From: Leifsonia sp040686855
GTDB taxonomy: Bacteria > Actinomycetota > Actinomycetes > Actinomycetales > Microbacteriaceae
Length of the DNA stretch: 64,000 nucleotides
Direction of reading: 5' to 3'
NCBI RefSeq assembly: GCF_040686855.1
Contig: NZ_JBFBOG010000002.1
Location: forward strand, 1,054,001-1,118,000
Shown: in pieces, positions 8,780 through 18,530 of the stretch
How the letters are laid out: every line of letters begins with the position of its first letter
Numbering within the stretch: the stretch's first letter is position 1
The notes under the pieces: generated by a model
What the model was told of the DNA's origin: nothing
What the model saw: the letters and a program-made list of their open reading frames with translations, nothing else
Databases searched by the model: none
Translations under genes and position numbers: made by a program

Positions 8780-9798
8780 TCACCCTCAACCGCGTCCTCT
8801 TCCTCAGCCTCGGGGCCCTCTTCTCGGCATACCACCTGTTCCTGGCGCTGTCGTCGCTGTCGACGCCCGCGGCAACGGGCCCGGTCATCGTGTCCATGGT
8901 TCTGTACGGGATCGCGACCATCCTCAGCCTGTGGCCCACCAGCCCCACGAAGATGCCGCTCTGGCTCGCCGCCTTCGACCTCGCCGTGAGCGTCGTGGCG
9001 ACCATCCTGGTGACCAGTCAGCTCGATCCCGCCAAGGACAACGGCTACGCCACCTGGTACGTCGCGGCGGTCGGCACCCTGATGACCATCTGCGCGGTCC
9101 GCCGCCAGCAGGTCGTCGCGTGGGTCGGAGTGGGCTTCCTGGCCGTGCAGACCGTGGTCTGGGCCGGACCGGGTGCGCTCGCCGGGCTGGGTGTGATCGG
9201 TTCGATCGTCTGGGTCGGCGTCGCGGTCGTCATCTCGAGCTCGCTGGCGAAGGCGGGGCGCGATGCGCTCCAGTTCGCGCGCGCCGAGCGCGAGGCGACG
9301 GAATGGCAGGCCGCCCAGGAGGCGCACGTCATGGAGCGTCAGCTGCGGCTGCGGCAGACCTACCGTGTGGCAGCGCCGATGCTGGCCGAGATCGTCCGGC
9401 GCGGGGGAGACCTCACGGAGGCCGAGCGGCGCGAGTGCCGCTATCTGGAGGGCGCCATCCGCGACGAGATTCGCGGACGCAGGCTCCTGAACGACGACGT
9501 CCGCCGCGAGGTCATGGACGCGCGCCGCCGCGGCGTGGTCGTCAGTCTGCTCGACGAGGGCGGCATCGACGACCTCGACCAGCGGGGCCTGGAGGCGGTG
9601 CTGCGGCGGCTGGCGGAGGCGATCCGCGGCACGACCACGGACAAGCTCATCGTACGGACGGTGCCGCGCTCATCGAAGACGGCCGTGACGGTCGTCGGCC
9701 TGCGCATGTCGGACGACGGCGCGGCGAATGCGCTCGGGGCGGAGTCGGAGGACGACGAGGTCGACCTGTGGCTGGAGATCCCGCGTCCCGTGGCCTGA
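8776..9798 (+). CDS. Membrane protein with kinase-like cytoplasmic region lacking ATP-binding motifs
   Basis: 340 residues, third gene of the two-component operon, starting at GTG 8776 in a GTGA overlap with the kinase stop. Residues ~8-155 hold five or six membrane helices laid out like those of the kinase. A charged helical stretch (KAGRDALQFARAEREATEWQ) and a ~150-residue cytoplasmic region ending DEVDLWLEIP follow. The end of this region resembles the last strands of a HATPase domain, but no phospho-His motif, N box or DxGxG box can be found. It may be a pseudokinase that forms mixed dimers with, or inhibits, the kinase. Function is inferred only from context. Confidence 0.75.
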   Translation: MITLNRVLFLSLGALFSAYHLFLALSSLSTPAATGPVIVSMVLYGIATILSLWPTSPTKMPLWLAAFDLAVSVVATILVTSQLDPAKDNGYATWYVAAVGTLMTICAVRRQQVVAWVGVGFLAVQTVVWAGPGALAGLGVIGSIVWVGVAVVISSSLAKAGRDALQFARAEREATEWQAAQEAHVMERQLRLRQTYRVAAPMLAEIVRRGGDLTEAERRECRYLEGAIRDEIRGRRLLNDDVRREVMDARRRGVVVSLLDEGGIDDLDQRGLEAVLRRLAEAIRGTTTDKLIVRTVPRSSKTAVTVVGLRMSDDGAANALGAESEDDEVDLWLEIPRPVA

Positions 9799-9850
9799 CG
9801 CCGCGACGCCGGGCGGCAGCTCTGCGGGCTCGATCCGCCCGTTAACGGGA

Positions 9851-9886
9851 GAAAGGGGCCGACACCCGAATTGTCGGCCCCTTTTC
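9851..9886 (+). terminator. Intrinsic terminator of the two-component operon
   Basis: GAAAGGGGCCGAC pairs with GTCGGCCCCTTTTC across a 9-nt loop (ACCCGAATT) and ends in a T run. It sits 53 bases after the operon's last stop codon. Confidence 0.88.
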
Positions 9887-9893
9887 AAACCCC

Positions 9894-9928
9894 GAGTCAG
9901 GGCGACAACCCGAATATCGCCCTGACTC
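9894..9928. other. Second perfect 12-bp stem-loop without a T-tract
   Basis: GAGTCAGGGCGA (9894-9905) pairs with TCGCCCTGACTC (9917-9928). Its loop CAACCCGAATA shares ACCCGAAT with the loop of the adjacent terminator. A third dyad, CACTCGCC/GGCGAGTG, follows at 9939-9968. Confidence 0.7.
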
Positions 9929-10157
9929 GCCCCCAAAGCACTCGCCCGCTTACCCTAGTCGGCGAGTGATTGGCGGTGTGACTCACGAGGAGAGACACCT
10001 AGCAATATCTATAGTGGTGCGACGTCCAGAAAATACATAGTCGTCATTTTGGAGGACACCTGGGGGACACCTCACGACCCCTGTTCAGGGTGCACCCGCG
10101 ACATCACGGCCGACCCGCTTTTGGGGGACAGATCAGTCGGGGTACAAACGCCGGACC
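9929..10157. other. Spacer with AT-rich patch and repeated GACACCT boxes
   Basis: No gene accepted here. GACACCT occurs at about 9994, 10054 and 10066, the last two in the near-direct repeat GGAGGACACCT/GGGGGACACCT, with a related GGGGGACAGAT near 10125. The stretch 10001-10050 is far more AT-rich than the rest of the window and holds TATAGT (10010-10015). Small palindromes CCCTG-TT-CAGGG (10079-10090) and GGGTGCACCC (10088-10097) follow. Relic of a mobile element end, operator array, or untranslated RNA are all possible. Confidence 0.4.
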
Positions 10158-10411
10158 TCAGGCCGAGAACGACCGCCACGCGCCGGCTCCCGGGCGCAGT
10201 TCGCCGCGTAGCGCGCGCTGGCTCCGAGCCCACGCGTCCGAGCCCTGTTCGGCCTGCGCTTCCTGGGCTGCTGCCGCCTGCTCGGCCGCAGCGGCGGCGA
10301 GCACCGCGGTCACGGCGGCCACCTCCTCCGGCGTCACGCCGCGCGTGAGGAACCGGAGCTGCGACGGGTCGAGCGGCGAGTCCGGGCTCGCCGCCGCTGC
10401 GTGCGCGCCGC

Positions 10412-10415
<4 letters not shown>
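10158..10415 (-). CDS. accE: Acyl-CoA carboxylase epsilon subunit
   Basis: 85-residue small protein. Actinobacterial acyl-CoA carboxylases contain a short epsilon subunit that binds and stimulates the alpha/beta complex. The protein has the typical layout: an N-terminal FLTRGVTPEEVAAVTAVLAA helix, the conserved 'G..T.EE.AA...V' pattern, an Ala/Gln-rich linker, and a C-terminal WARSQRALRGELRPGAGAW motif. The start is GTG at 10415, overlapping the beta-subunit stop as GTGA, so it is translationally coupled. It was not a separate open frame call because the frame stays open into the beta gene. Confidence 0.88.
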
Positions 10416-12025
<1,610 letters not shown>

Positions 12026-12038
12026 GCCGTTCACTCTA
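12026..12038 (-). promoter_or_regulatory. -10 box TAGAGT with 7-nt spacer, carboxylase beta gene
   Basis: TAGAGT at 12033-12038 (minus strand) is 7 nt from GTG 12025. It settles the start codon against the longer ATG reading. Confidence 0.55.
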
Positions 12039-12116
12039 CCGGCCAGTGGAACGGGCATGCCGTTGACGAAATCCTACAAATCCGCCCGTCCGCTCTGGGG
12101 GACGGAGCCAGTGCGA

Positions 12117-12128
12117 CAGACTGGGCGC
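12117..12128 (+). promoter_or_regulatory. Candidate -10 (CAGACT) of birA
   Basis: CAGACT lies 6 nt before GTG 12129, matching the leaderless spacing used elsewhere in the window but with C in place of the first T. Confidence 0.35.
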
Positions 12129-12890
12129 GTGGAGTTCCGACGCAGCCGTGCCATCGTCCCCGTGCTCGAGGTCCTGCCCGAGGCGGGATCGACCAACGAC
12201 GTCCTGCGCGAGCGCGCCGGCGACCTGCCCGATCTCGCGGTGGTGGTCACCGACAACCAGACTGGTGGACGCGGGCGCCTCGGCCGCGAGTGGATCACCC
12301 CGCCGGGCACGGCGCTCGCGATCTCCGTGCTCCTCAAGCCGGTCGGGCTGCCGTCCGCGGCCTACGGCTGGTTCCCGCTGCTCGCCGGCCTCGCGATGAG
12401 CCGCGCGCTCGGCCCGCTCGTGCCGGGCGGCGTGCAGGTGAAGTGGCCCAACGACGTCCTCATCGAGGGCGACAAGGTGTGCGGCATCCTGGCCGAGCTG
12501 CTTCCCGACCTCTCGGGGCTGATCATCGGTGCCGGCGTCAACCTGGCGCAGACGCGCGAGCAGCTGCCCACGGAGACATCCACCTCCCTCGCGCTCGCCG
12601 GGGCCGAGGGTGTGGATGCGGACGCCGTGCTCTCCGCGTACCTCATCCAGCTGAGCACGGTCTACCGCGAATTCCTTGCCGCCGGCGGTGACCCGATCCG
12701 CAGCGCGCTGCGCGACGAGGTCGTGGAGGCCTGCCACACCGTGGGCCGCCAGGTGCGTGTTCAGCTGCCCTCGGGCGACGACCTGCTGGGGACAGCGGTG
12801 GGCATCGACGAGGACGGCCGTCTCGTCGTGGAGTCGGATGCGGGCCGCACCGCGGTGGCGGCGGGCGACGTGACGCACCTGCGGTATTAA
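12129..12890 (+). CDS. birA: Biotin--[acetyl-CoA-carboxylase] ligase
   Basis: 253 residues. It activates biotin to biotinyl-AMP and attaches it to the carboxylase BCCP lysine. The biotin/AMP loop GGRGRLGREW is at 46-55, followed by KWPNDVL and KVCGILAE of the catalytic domain. A C-terminal SH3-like domain runs from about 200. There is no N-terminal winged helix, so this is a class I ligase, not a repressor. GTG 12129 was chosen because homologues begin just before the 'LEVLPEAGSTNDVL' strand; the ATG at 12057 would overlap the divergent carboxylase start. The divergent pairing with the carboxylase beta gene fits its job. Confidence 0.93.
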   Translation: MEFRRSRAIVPVLEVLPEAGSTNDVLRERAGDLPDLAVVVTDNQTGGRGRLGREWITPPGTALAISVLLKPVGLPSAAYGWFPLLAGLAMSRALGPLVPGGVQVKWPNDVLIEGDKVCGILAELLPDLSGLIIGAGVNLAQTREQLPTETSTSLALAGAEGVDADAVLSAYLIQLSTVYREFLAAGGDPIRSALRDEVVEACHTVGRQVRVQLPSGDDLLGTAVGIDEDGRLVVESDAGRTAVAAGDVTHLRY

Positions 12891-12896
12891 TGGAGC

Positions 12897-13454
12897 ATGA
12901 GCAGCACCCCGGACGGGACCTCCACGCAGCCCGCCCAGCCGCCCGAGCGCGTCGTCGCCCGGCTGCGGACGAACGCTCGCCGGCTGTTCTGGCCGAGCCT
13001 GGTGCTGATCGCGGCCGCGGGCGCGGTCGGCTTCTTCGCCGGTCGGCTCGACGAGGTCTGGGAGATCGTGCTCCTGTGGACGGCCGCGGCCGTCGTCGTC
13101 CTGCTGCTGTTCCTGCTTCCGCTCGCCGCGTGGCTGAGCCGCCGCTACACGATCACGACGCGCCGGCTCATCATCCGCCACGGCTTCTTCGTCCGCGTGC
13201 GGCAGGAGCTGCTGCACAGCCGCGGCTACGACGTGAGCGTTCGGCGCACCTGGCTCCAGAGCGCGTTCCGCTCCGGTGACGTGCTGATCAATTCCGGTCT
13301 CGACCACCCGGTCGTCCTGAAGGACGTTCCCCAGGCCGGCCAGGTGCAGCGGGCGCTGTCCGAGCTGATGGACCACTCGCAGACGGTCGTCGCCGTCCGC
13401 CGTCAGCAGTCGGAGTCAGTCACCGATGAGACCACGGTCTGGGGCAGCCGCTAG
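12897..13454 (+). CDS. PH-domain (DUF304/YdbT-like) membrane protein
   Basis: 185 residues: two membrane helices (about 32-50 and 57-78) followed by a bacterial PH domain. The sequence RRYTITTRRLIIRHGFF and the strand pattern to SGDVLINSG are typical of bPH_2 (DUF304). It starts 6 bases after birA and is likely cotranscribed. The last 39 bases overlap the convergent gtrA-like gene. Family members are widespread next to birA/purK in Actinobacteria, with unclear function. Confidence 0.88.
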   Translation: MSSTPDGTSTQPAQPPERVVARLRTNARRLFWPSLVLIAAAGAVGFFAGRLDEVWEIVLLWTAAAVVVLLLFLLPLAAWLSRRYTITTRRLIIRHGFFVRVRQELLHSRGYDVSVRRTWLQSAFRSGDVLINSGLDHPVVLKDVPQAGQVQRALSELMDHSQTVVAVRRQQSESVTDETTVWGSR

Positions 13455-14009
13455 CGTCGAGCCGGTGATCGGCGGCTTCTCGCGCGCGGTGCGTGGCGTG
13501 ACGTGCGCACCGGACGGCAGGGGGCCGTGGGCTGCGGCGCGACGCTCGTCGCGGGCGGCCGCGCGCTCAGGAGAGAACACCCACCACCGGTAGAACGCGA
13601 AGCGGAACACCGTGCCGAGGGCGAGTCCCACGACGTTGTTGGCGATGTTGTCCGCCAGCAGGCTCTGGAAGCCCAGGAGGTAGTGGGAGACCCACACGCA
13701 CAGCAGGGGGATGGCCATCCCGGCCAGGCTGACGACGAAGAACTCGATGCCCTCGCGGGTGGCGTCGGTGTTCCGGTTGCCCGCGAATGCCCAGTAGCGA
13801 TTGCCCAGCCAGTTGGCGGCGATGGCGACGAGCGTCGCGATAGCGGTCGCGTACAGCGTCTTGTGCGGCACGTTCACCAGGACGAACAGCATCAGGACGT
13901 TGAAGACGACGAGATTGACGACGAAGCCGACGGCACCGACCGCGCCGAACTTGATCAGCTGCGGGAGCAGTCGCGCCTTGTGCGCTGAGGTGCGGGTCTC
14001 GGTCGTCAT
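13416..14009 (-). CDS. GtrA-family membrane protein
   Basis: 197 residues with four membrane helices between ~18 and ~145 and the GtrA signatures KFGAVGAVGFVVNLVVF and NWLGNRYWAF. GtrA/DPMS-like proteins are thought to translocate lipid-linked sugars or assist polyprenyl-phosphate glycosyltransferases in wall glycan decoration. SD GGCAGGGG precedes ATG 14009. The hydrophilic C-terminal 45 residues overlap the 3' end of the PH protein gene. It is divergent from purK. Confidence 0.9.
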   Translation of the reverse strand: MTTETRTSAHKARLLPQLIKFGAVGAVGFVVNLVVFNVLMLFVLVNVPHKTLYATAIATLVAIAANWLGNRYWAFAGNRNTDATREGIEFFVVSLAGMAIPLLCVWVSHYLLGFQSLLADNIANNVVGLALGTVFRFAFYRWWVFSPERAAARDERRAAAHGPLPSGAHVTPRTAREKPPITGSTLAAAPDRGLIGD

Positions 14010-14126
14010 GCCCCTGCCTGAGATGCGGGATGATGGTCAGTGCGTTCTTCACGGTACGCGGACCAGGTTTCGCGTTCCTGTGAATCACCCTAACCGACAT
14101 GAAAAGTATCAGAGAGGCGGCGGCCC

Positions 14127-15266
14127 ATGGCTAGTCAGATCGTCGGAGTGATCGGCGGGGGCCAGCTGGCCCGGATGATGATCCCTCCCGCGATCGAGCT
14201 GGGCATCGAGATCCGCGTTCTCGAAGAAGCCGAGGGGATGAGCGCCGACATCGCCGCCACCGGCGTGGGCGACTACCGCGACCTGGACACCGTGCTGGCC
14301 TTCGCCGACACCGTCGACGTGATCACGTTCGACCACGAGCACGTTCCGCAGCCGATCCTGAACGAGCTGGTCGCGCGGGGCGTCCCCGTGCATCCCGGGC
14401 CGGACGCGCTCCTCTACGCGCAGGACAAGCTGCAGATGCGCGCCAAGCTGAGCGAACTCGGCCTCCCGGTCCCGGACTGGGCGGCCGTCGAGTCGGCGGA
14501 CGAGCTGGGTGCGTTCCTCGCGGACCACGGCGGCCGCGCGGTCGTGAAGACCGCCCGCGGCGGGTACGACGGCAAGGGCGTCCGCGTCGTGTCCGAGGCG
14601 ATCGGCGCCGACGACTGGTTCGCGGCCCTCGCGGAGGACGGCCGCGGCGGGGCGCTGCTGGTGGAGGAGCTGGTGCCCTTCCGCCGCGAGCTCGCGCAGC
14701 TCGTCGCACGGCGTCCCTCCGGAGAGATCGCCGCGTGGCCGGTCGTCGAGACAGTGCAGCGGGACGGCGTGTGCGCCGAGGTGCTGGCGCCCGCGCCGGG
14801 ATCGGCGGGTCGCGTGGCGGAGGTCGCCGCCGACATCGCGCACCGCGTGGCGGAGGGGCTGGGCGTGACCGGCGTGCTCGCCGTGGAGCTGTTCGAGACG
14901 ACCGACGGCCGCGTCCTGGTCAACGAGCTCGCGATGCGCCCGCACAACAGCGGCCACTGGTCCATCGAAGGCGCCGTCACCAGCCAGTTCGAGCAGCACC
15001 TGCGGGCGGTGCTCGACCTGCCGCTCGGCTCCACGGAGCCGCGCGCGGACTGGTCGGTGATGGTCAACATCCTGGGCGGCCCGGCCGAGGGGACCCTGCA
15101 GGACCGCTACCCGGCGGCGCTCGCCGCGCATCCCGAGGCCAAGTTCCACGGCTACGGCAAGGCCCCGCGCCCCGGACGGAAGGTGGGTCACGTCACCGTG
15201 GGCGGAGACGACCTCGACGACGTCGTGTACCGCGCCCGCGCCGCCGCGGCGTTCTTCGAGGGGTAG
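14127..15266 (+). CDS. purK: 5-(carboxyamino)imidazole ribonucleotide synthase
   Basis: 379-residue ATP-grasp enzyme that converts AIR, ATP and bicarbonate to N5-CAIR in de novo purine synthesis. The N-terminal GVIGGGQLARMM, the ATP loop KTARGGYDGKGV, and the metal/substrate motif ELFETTDGRVLVNE with MRPHNSGHWSIE are all present. AGAGGCGG upstream of ATG 14127 may serve as the ribosome site. purE follows 48 bases later but has its own likely leaderless promoter. Confidence 0.96.
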   Translation: MASQIVGVIGGGQLARMMIPPAIELGIEIRVLEEAEGMSADIAATGVGDYRDLDTVLAFADTVDVITFDHEHVPQPILNELVARGVPVHPGPDALLYAQDKLQMRAKLSELGLPVPDWAAVESADELGAFLADHGGRAVVKTARGGYDGKGVRVVSEAIGADDWFAALAEDGRGGALLVEELVPFRRELAQLVARRPSGEIAAWPVVETVQRDGVCAEVLAPAPGSAGRVAEVAADIAHRVAEGLGVTGVLAVELFETTDGRVLVNELAMRPHNSGHWSIEGAVTSQFEQHLRAVLDLPLGSTEPRADWSVMVNILGGPAEGTLQDRYPAALAAHPEAKFHGYGKAPRPGRKVGHVTVGGDDLDDVVYRARAAAAFFEG

Positions 15267-15310
15267 GCGCCCGCCCCGCGTGGCAACCGGCGGGGATGCG
15301 GACACGCCTT

Positions 15311-15323
15311 TAAAGTGTCTGCC
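15311..15323 (+). promoter_or_regulatory. -10 box TAAAGT with 7-nt spacer, purE
   Basis: TAAAGT at 15311-15316 ends 7 nt before ATG 15324. It supports ATG 15324 over GTG 15315, which lies inside the box. Confidence 0.5.
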
Positions 15324-15827
15324 ATGCCGTCCTCCGCTTCACCGCTCATCTCCGTCGTGATGGGATCCGACTCCGACTGGTCCGTCATGCAGGAGGCCTC
15401 GCGCGTGCTCACCGAGTTCGGCGTCGCTCACGAGGTGGAGGTCGTCTCGGCCCACCGCACCCCCGAGAAGATGATCGCGTTCGGCAAGGAGGCTGCCGGG
15501 CGCGGTGTGAAGGCGATCATCGCCGGAGCCGGGGGAGCGGCGCACCTGCCCGGCATGCTCGCCGCCGTCACCACGCTCCCCGTCATCGGCGTGCCGGTGC
15601 CGCTCGCGCGCCTCGACGGGCTCGACTCGCTGCTGTCCATCGTGCAGATGCCGGCGGGTGTGCCCGTCGCGACCGTCTCCATCGGCGGCGCGCGGAACGC
15701 CGGGCTGCTCGCCGTCAAGATCCTGGCGACGTCCGACGACGCGCTCGCGGAAGCCCTCGCGCGGTTCGCCGCCGACCTCGAGGCCAGCGTCGAAGAGAAG
15801 AACCGGGCGCTCCAGGCGCAGCTGTGA
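15324..15827 (+). CDS. purE: N5-carboxyaminoimidazole ribonucleotide mutase
   Basis: 167-residue class I PurE that rearranges N5-CAIR to CAIR, directly after PurK. The conserved VMGSDSDW nucleotide loop, the SAHRTPEKM catalytic His region and GAGGAAHLPGM are complete. Normal family length. The LCP gene starts 11 bases after its stop codon. Confidence 0.96.
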   Translation: MPSSASPLISVVMGSDSDWSVMQEASRVLTEFGVAHEVEVVSAHRTPEKMIAFGKEAAGRGVKAIIAGAGGAAHLPGMLAAVTTLPVIGVPVPLARLDGLDSLLSIVQMPAGVPVATVSIGGARNAGLLAVKILATSDDALAEALARFAADLEASVEEKNRALQAQL

Positions 15828-15837
15828 GCAGGACCGC

Positions 15838-17199
15838 ATGACCACGATCGCGACCCCGCTGCGCCATCCGGACGCGTCCTCGCCGCACACCATGACCCGC
15901 CGCGGCTGGTGGCTGGTGCTGATGAACGTCCTGCTGCCCGGGTCGGCGCAGCTCGTCGCCGGCAACCGGCGGCTCGGGCGGATCGGCGTGCTGTCCACGC
16001 TCGCGCTCTGGCTGCTGGCGATCGTCCTGCTCGTGCTGTATCTGGCGGCGCCGTCCACGGTCTACATGCTGTTCACGCAGTCCGCGAGCCTCACCGTGCT
16101 GCAGATCGCCCTCATCCTGTACGCCGTGCTGTGGGTCGTGCTCACGCTCGACACCCTGCGACTGGTGCGCCTGGTGCGCACCGCGAAGAACTCGCGCGGG
16201 TGGATCGCCGCCTTCGCCATCCTCGTCCTCGTCGGCGTGACCGGCACGGCCGGGTACGCCTCGGTCGTCGCGGGCTCGGCGCGCGGCGCCCTCGGCGACA
16301 TCTTCTCGGCGGGGCCATCGCAGCCTCCCGTCGACGGCCGCTACAACGTCATGTTGCTCGGCGGCGACGCCGGCCCCGACCGCGACGGACTGCGTCCGGA
16401 CAGCATGTCCATCGTCAGCATCGACGCGAACACCGGCCAGGCGGTCACCATCGGCCTGCCGCGCGACCTCGACCCGGTTCCGTTCTCCAAGAACTCGCCG
16501 CTCCACGAGCTGTACCCCGACGGCTACGGCTACGAGGACCGTTGCGACGTCGACGTCTGCCAGCTCAACTCCATCTACACCGAGGTGGAGCTGTACAAGC
16601 CGCAGCTGTACCCGAACGCCGCCAAGAACAAGAGCGAGCCGGGCATCGAGGCGATGCGGGACGCGCTCGAAGGCGCGACCGGGTTGAAGATCCAGTACTA
16701 CGTGCTCATCGACATGCAGGGCTTCGCGGACCTGGTCGACGCGCTCGGCGGCGTCGACATCACCGTGAGCCAGCGCATCCCGATCGGCGGCGACGAGAAC
16801 CTCAACGGCGTCGTCGAGTGGATCGAGCCGGGTCAGCGTCACCTCGATGGCTATCACGCGCAGTGGTACGCCCGGGCGCGGCACGGGACGAGCGACTACG
16901 ACCGCATGGCGCGCCAGCGGCAGCTGCAGGACGCGATCCTCAAGCAGGTCAACCCGGTGAACGTGGTGTCGAAGTTCCAGGACATCGCCAAGGCGGGGTC
17001 GCAGGTGATGAAGACCGACATCCCGCAGTCGATGCTCGGGTACTTCGTCGATCTCGGCATGAAGACGCGCAAGCTGCCCATCTCTCAGCTGGAGCTGGTG
17101 CCGCCCACGATCGACCCGACCGAGCCGGACTACACGCAGATCCATCAGCTCGTCCAGCAGGCGCTGCACCCTGCGACAGCGAAGCCTGCCGGGAAGTAG
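15838..17199 (+). CDS. LytR-CpsA-Psr (LCP) family wall-polymer ligase
   Basis: 453 residues. LCP proteins transfer polyprenyl-linked teichoic acid or polysaccharide to peptidoglycan outside the membrane. Four membrane helices occupy about 20-150. The extracytoplasmic LCP domain follows: NVMLLGGDAG, DSMSIVSID, the Arg/Asp pair in GLPRDLD, a Cys-x6-Cys pair (DRCDVDVCQ), and the pyrophosphate-binding DRMARQRQL near 360. AGGACC lies 5 nt before ATG 15838. It could ligate the glycan made by the 34-62 kb locus, but linkage is inferred from function only. Confidence 0.92.
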   Translation: MTTIATPLRHPDASSPHTMTRRGWWLVLMNVLLPGSAQLVAGNRRLGRIGVLSTLALWLLAIVLLVLYLAAPSTVYMLFTQSASLTVLQIALILYAVLWVVLTLDTLRLVRLVRTAKNSRGWIAAFAILVLVGVTGTAGYASVVAGSARGALGDIFSAGPSQPPVDGRYNVMLLGGDAGPDRDGLRPDSMSIVSIDANTGQAVTIGLPRDLDPVPFSKNSPLHELYPDGYGYEDRCDVDVCQLNSIYTEVELYKPQLYPNAAKNKSEPGIEAMRDALEGATGLKIQYYVLIDMQGFADLVDALGGVDITVSQRIPIGGDENLNGVVEWIEPGQRHLDGYHAQWYARARHGTSDYDRMARQRQLQDAILKQVNPVNVVSKFQDIAKAGSQVMKTDIPQSMLGYFVDLGMKTRKLPISQLELVPPTIDPTEPDYTQIHQLVQQALHPATAKPAGK

Positions 17200-17218
17200 G
17201 ACGCCGGATCGCGTCCAG

Positions 17219-17238
17219 GTGACCCCTTAATAGGTCAC
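17219..17238. promoter_or_regulatory. Inverted repeat GTGACC-N8-GGTCAC upstream of the acyltransferase gene
   Basis: A 6-bp perfect dyad with an AT-rich centre (CCTTAATA), 20 bases after the LCP stop and 39 before ATG 17277. ACAGGACCTGT partly overlaps it. A candidate operator or weak terminator; TATTTT at 17262 is a possible -10. Confidence 0.35.
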
Positions 17239-17276
17239 AGGACCTGTCCAGCGCAACCCCGTATTTTCGACCGCCT

Positions 17277-18530
17277 ATGACGGGTATTGGTGGAAGTGTG
17301 GGAGAGAAGACAGGACAGGCGACGGGCGGACGGCTGGCCGCACTCGACGGCCTGCGCGGCATCGCCGCTCTGGTCGTCCTGCTGCACCACGCCATGTACA
17401 CGAACCCCGACTTCCCGGGAGCGCCGGGCGGCGGGAACGCGCCAGCGGGCTCTCCGATGTGGTGGATCAGCTACACGCCGCTGAAGCTGTTCACCGCCGG
17501 CGTGGAGTCGGTCATCGTGTTCTTCGTCCTCTCCGGCCTGGTGGTCACCCTCCCGGTCATCCGCAAGCGCGGCTTCGACTGGGTCGCCTACTTCCCCCGC
17601 CGCGCGGTGCGCCTGCTCGTGCCCGTGATGGCGTCCGTCCTCCTCGCCGCCGTCTGGGTGATGGCGATCCCGCAGAAGTCGACGCAGCCCGACGGAACCT
17701 GGCTCAGCAGCTCCTCCACGCCGAACTTCGGCTGGGAGTACATCGTCAAGGGCTGGGACCTCCTCGGCGGCGACGGTCAGATCAACAACCCGCTGTGGTC
17801 GCTGCGCTGGGAGCTCGTGTTCTCGCTCGCGCTGCCGATCTTCGCGGTGCTCGCTCTCGCCGTGCGCAAGTGGTGGATCGGCGGCCTGGCCGCGGCGTGC
17901 GCCCTCACCTACCTCGGCGTGCACGCCGGCTCGGGCGAGCTGCAGTACCTGCCGGCGTTCTTCGTCGGCGCTGTGATCGCCGTCCGCCTCGACGCGGTGC
18001 GCAACGTCGCGGAGCGCATCAACACGCACTGGTACCGCCACCTGCTCTGGGCGGCGATGACCATCGGCAGCCTCCTGCTGCTGATCGCCCCGTGGCTGAT
18101 CGGCCCGAACGTCGGCGAGATGCCGGAGCTCGAGCCCGCCCTCAAGGGCATGGTGCCGCTCGCCGCGGCCGGTCTGGTCGTCGTCGCCCTGGGGTGGAAG
18201 CCGTTGCGCGCGGTGCTCGAGACGCGTCCGGTGCAGTTCTCGGGCACCATCTCCTTCAGCCTGTACCTGGTGCACGTCCCGATCATCATCTTCAGCACCT
18301 ACCTGTTCGCCGACGCGGCCTGGTACGTCGGCCCGTTCCTCTTCGGGATCCCGGTGGCCGTCGTGATCGCGGTGGGCTTCACCTGGCTGATCGAGAAGCG
18401 CAGCCACGGCTGGTCGAAGGCCGTCGGCGCGTGGGCGTCGAAGCGCTACGCCACGTGGTTCGGGCGCGAGGAGGCCTCTTCCACGGCTTCGCGCGCGGAC
18501 GCCGAGTCGGCGTCGTCGTCGCGCCCGTAG
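17277..18530 (+). CDS. Acyltransferase 3 family (OafA/YrhL-like) membrane protein
   Basis: 417 residues, ten or so membrane helices. Acyltransferase-3 proteins move acetyl or other acyl groups onto extracytoplasmic glycans or lipids. The family hallmark RLAALDGLRGIAALVVLLHH (Arg in the LDGLRG motif, His pair in helix 1) is complete, as is FSLYLVHVPI with a conserved His near the C-terminus. There is no SGNH domain. Start ATG 17277 was kept; GTG 17298 is an alternative. Likely modifies a surface polysaccharide. It is not overlapped with LCP, and a dyad separates them. Confidence 0.9.
   Translation: MTGIGGSVGEKTGQATGGRLAALDGLRGIAALVVLLHHAMYTNPDFPGAPGGGNAPAGSPMWWISYTPLKLFTAGVESVIVFFVLSGLVVTLPVIRKRGFDWVAYFPRRAVRLLVPVMASVLLAAVWVMAIPQKSTQPDGTWLSSSSTPNFGWEYIVKGWDLLGGDGQINNPLWSLRWELVFSLALPIFAVLALAVRKWWIGGLAAACALTYLGVHAGSGELQYLPAFFVGAVIAVRLDAVRNVAERINTHWYRHLLWAAMTIGSLLLLIAPWLIGPNVGEMPELEPALKGMVPLAAAGLVVVALGWKPLRAVLETRPVQFSGTISFSLYLVHVPIIIFSTYLFADAAWYVGPFLFGIPVAVVIAVGFTWLIEKRSHGWSKAVGAWASKRYATWFGREEASSTASRADAESASSSRP

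Noticed and set aside
17219..17238. GTGACC/GGTCAC dyad as a terminator of the LCP gene
   Set aside because: Stem of only 6 bp and no T-run; kept only as a possible operator.
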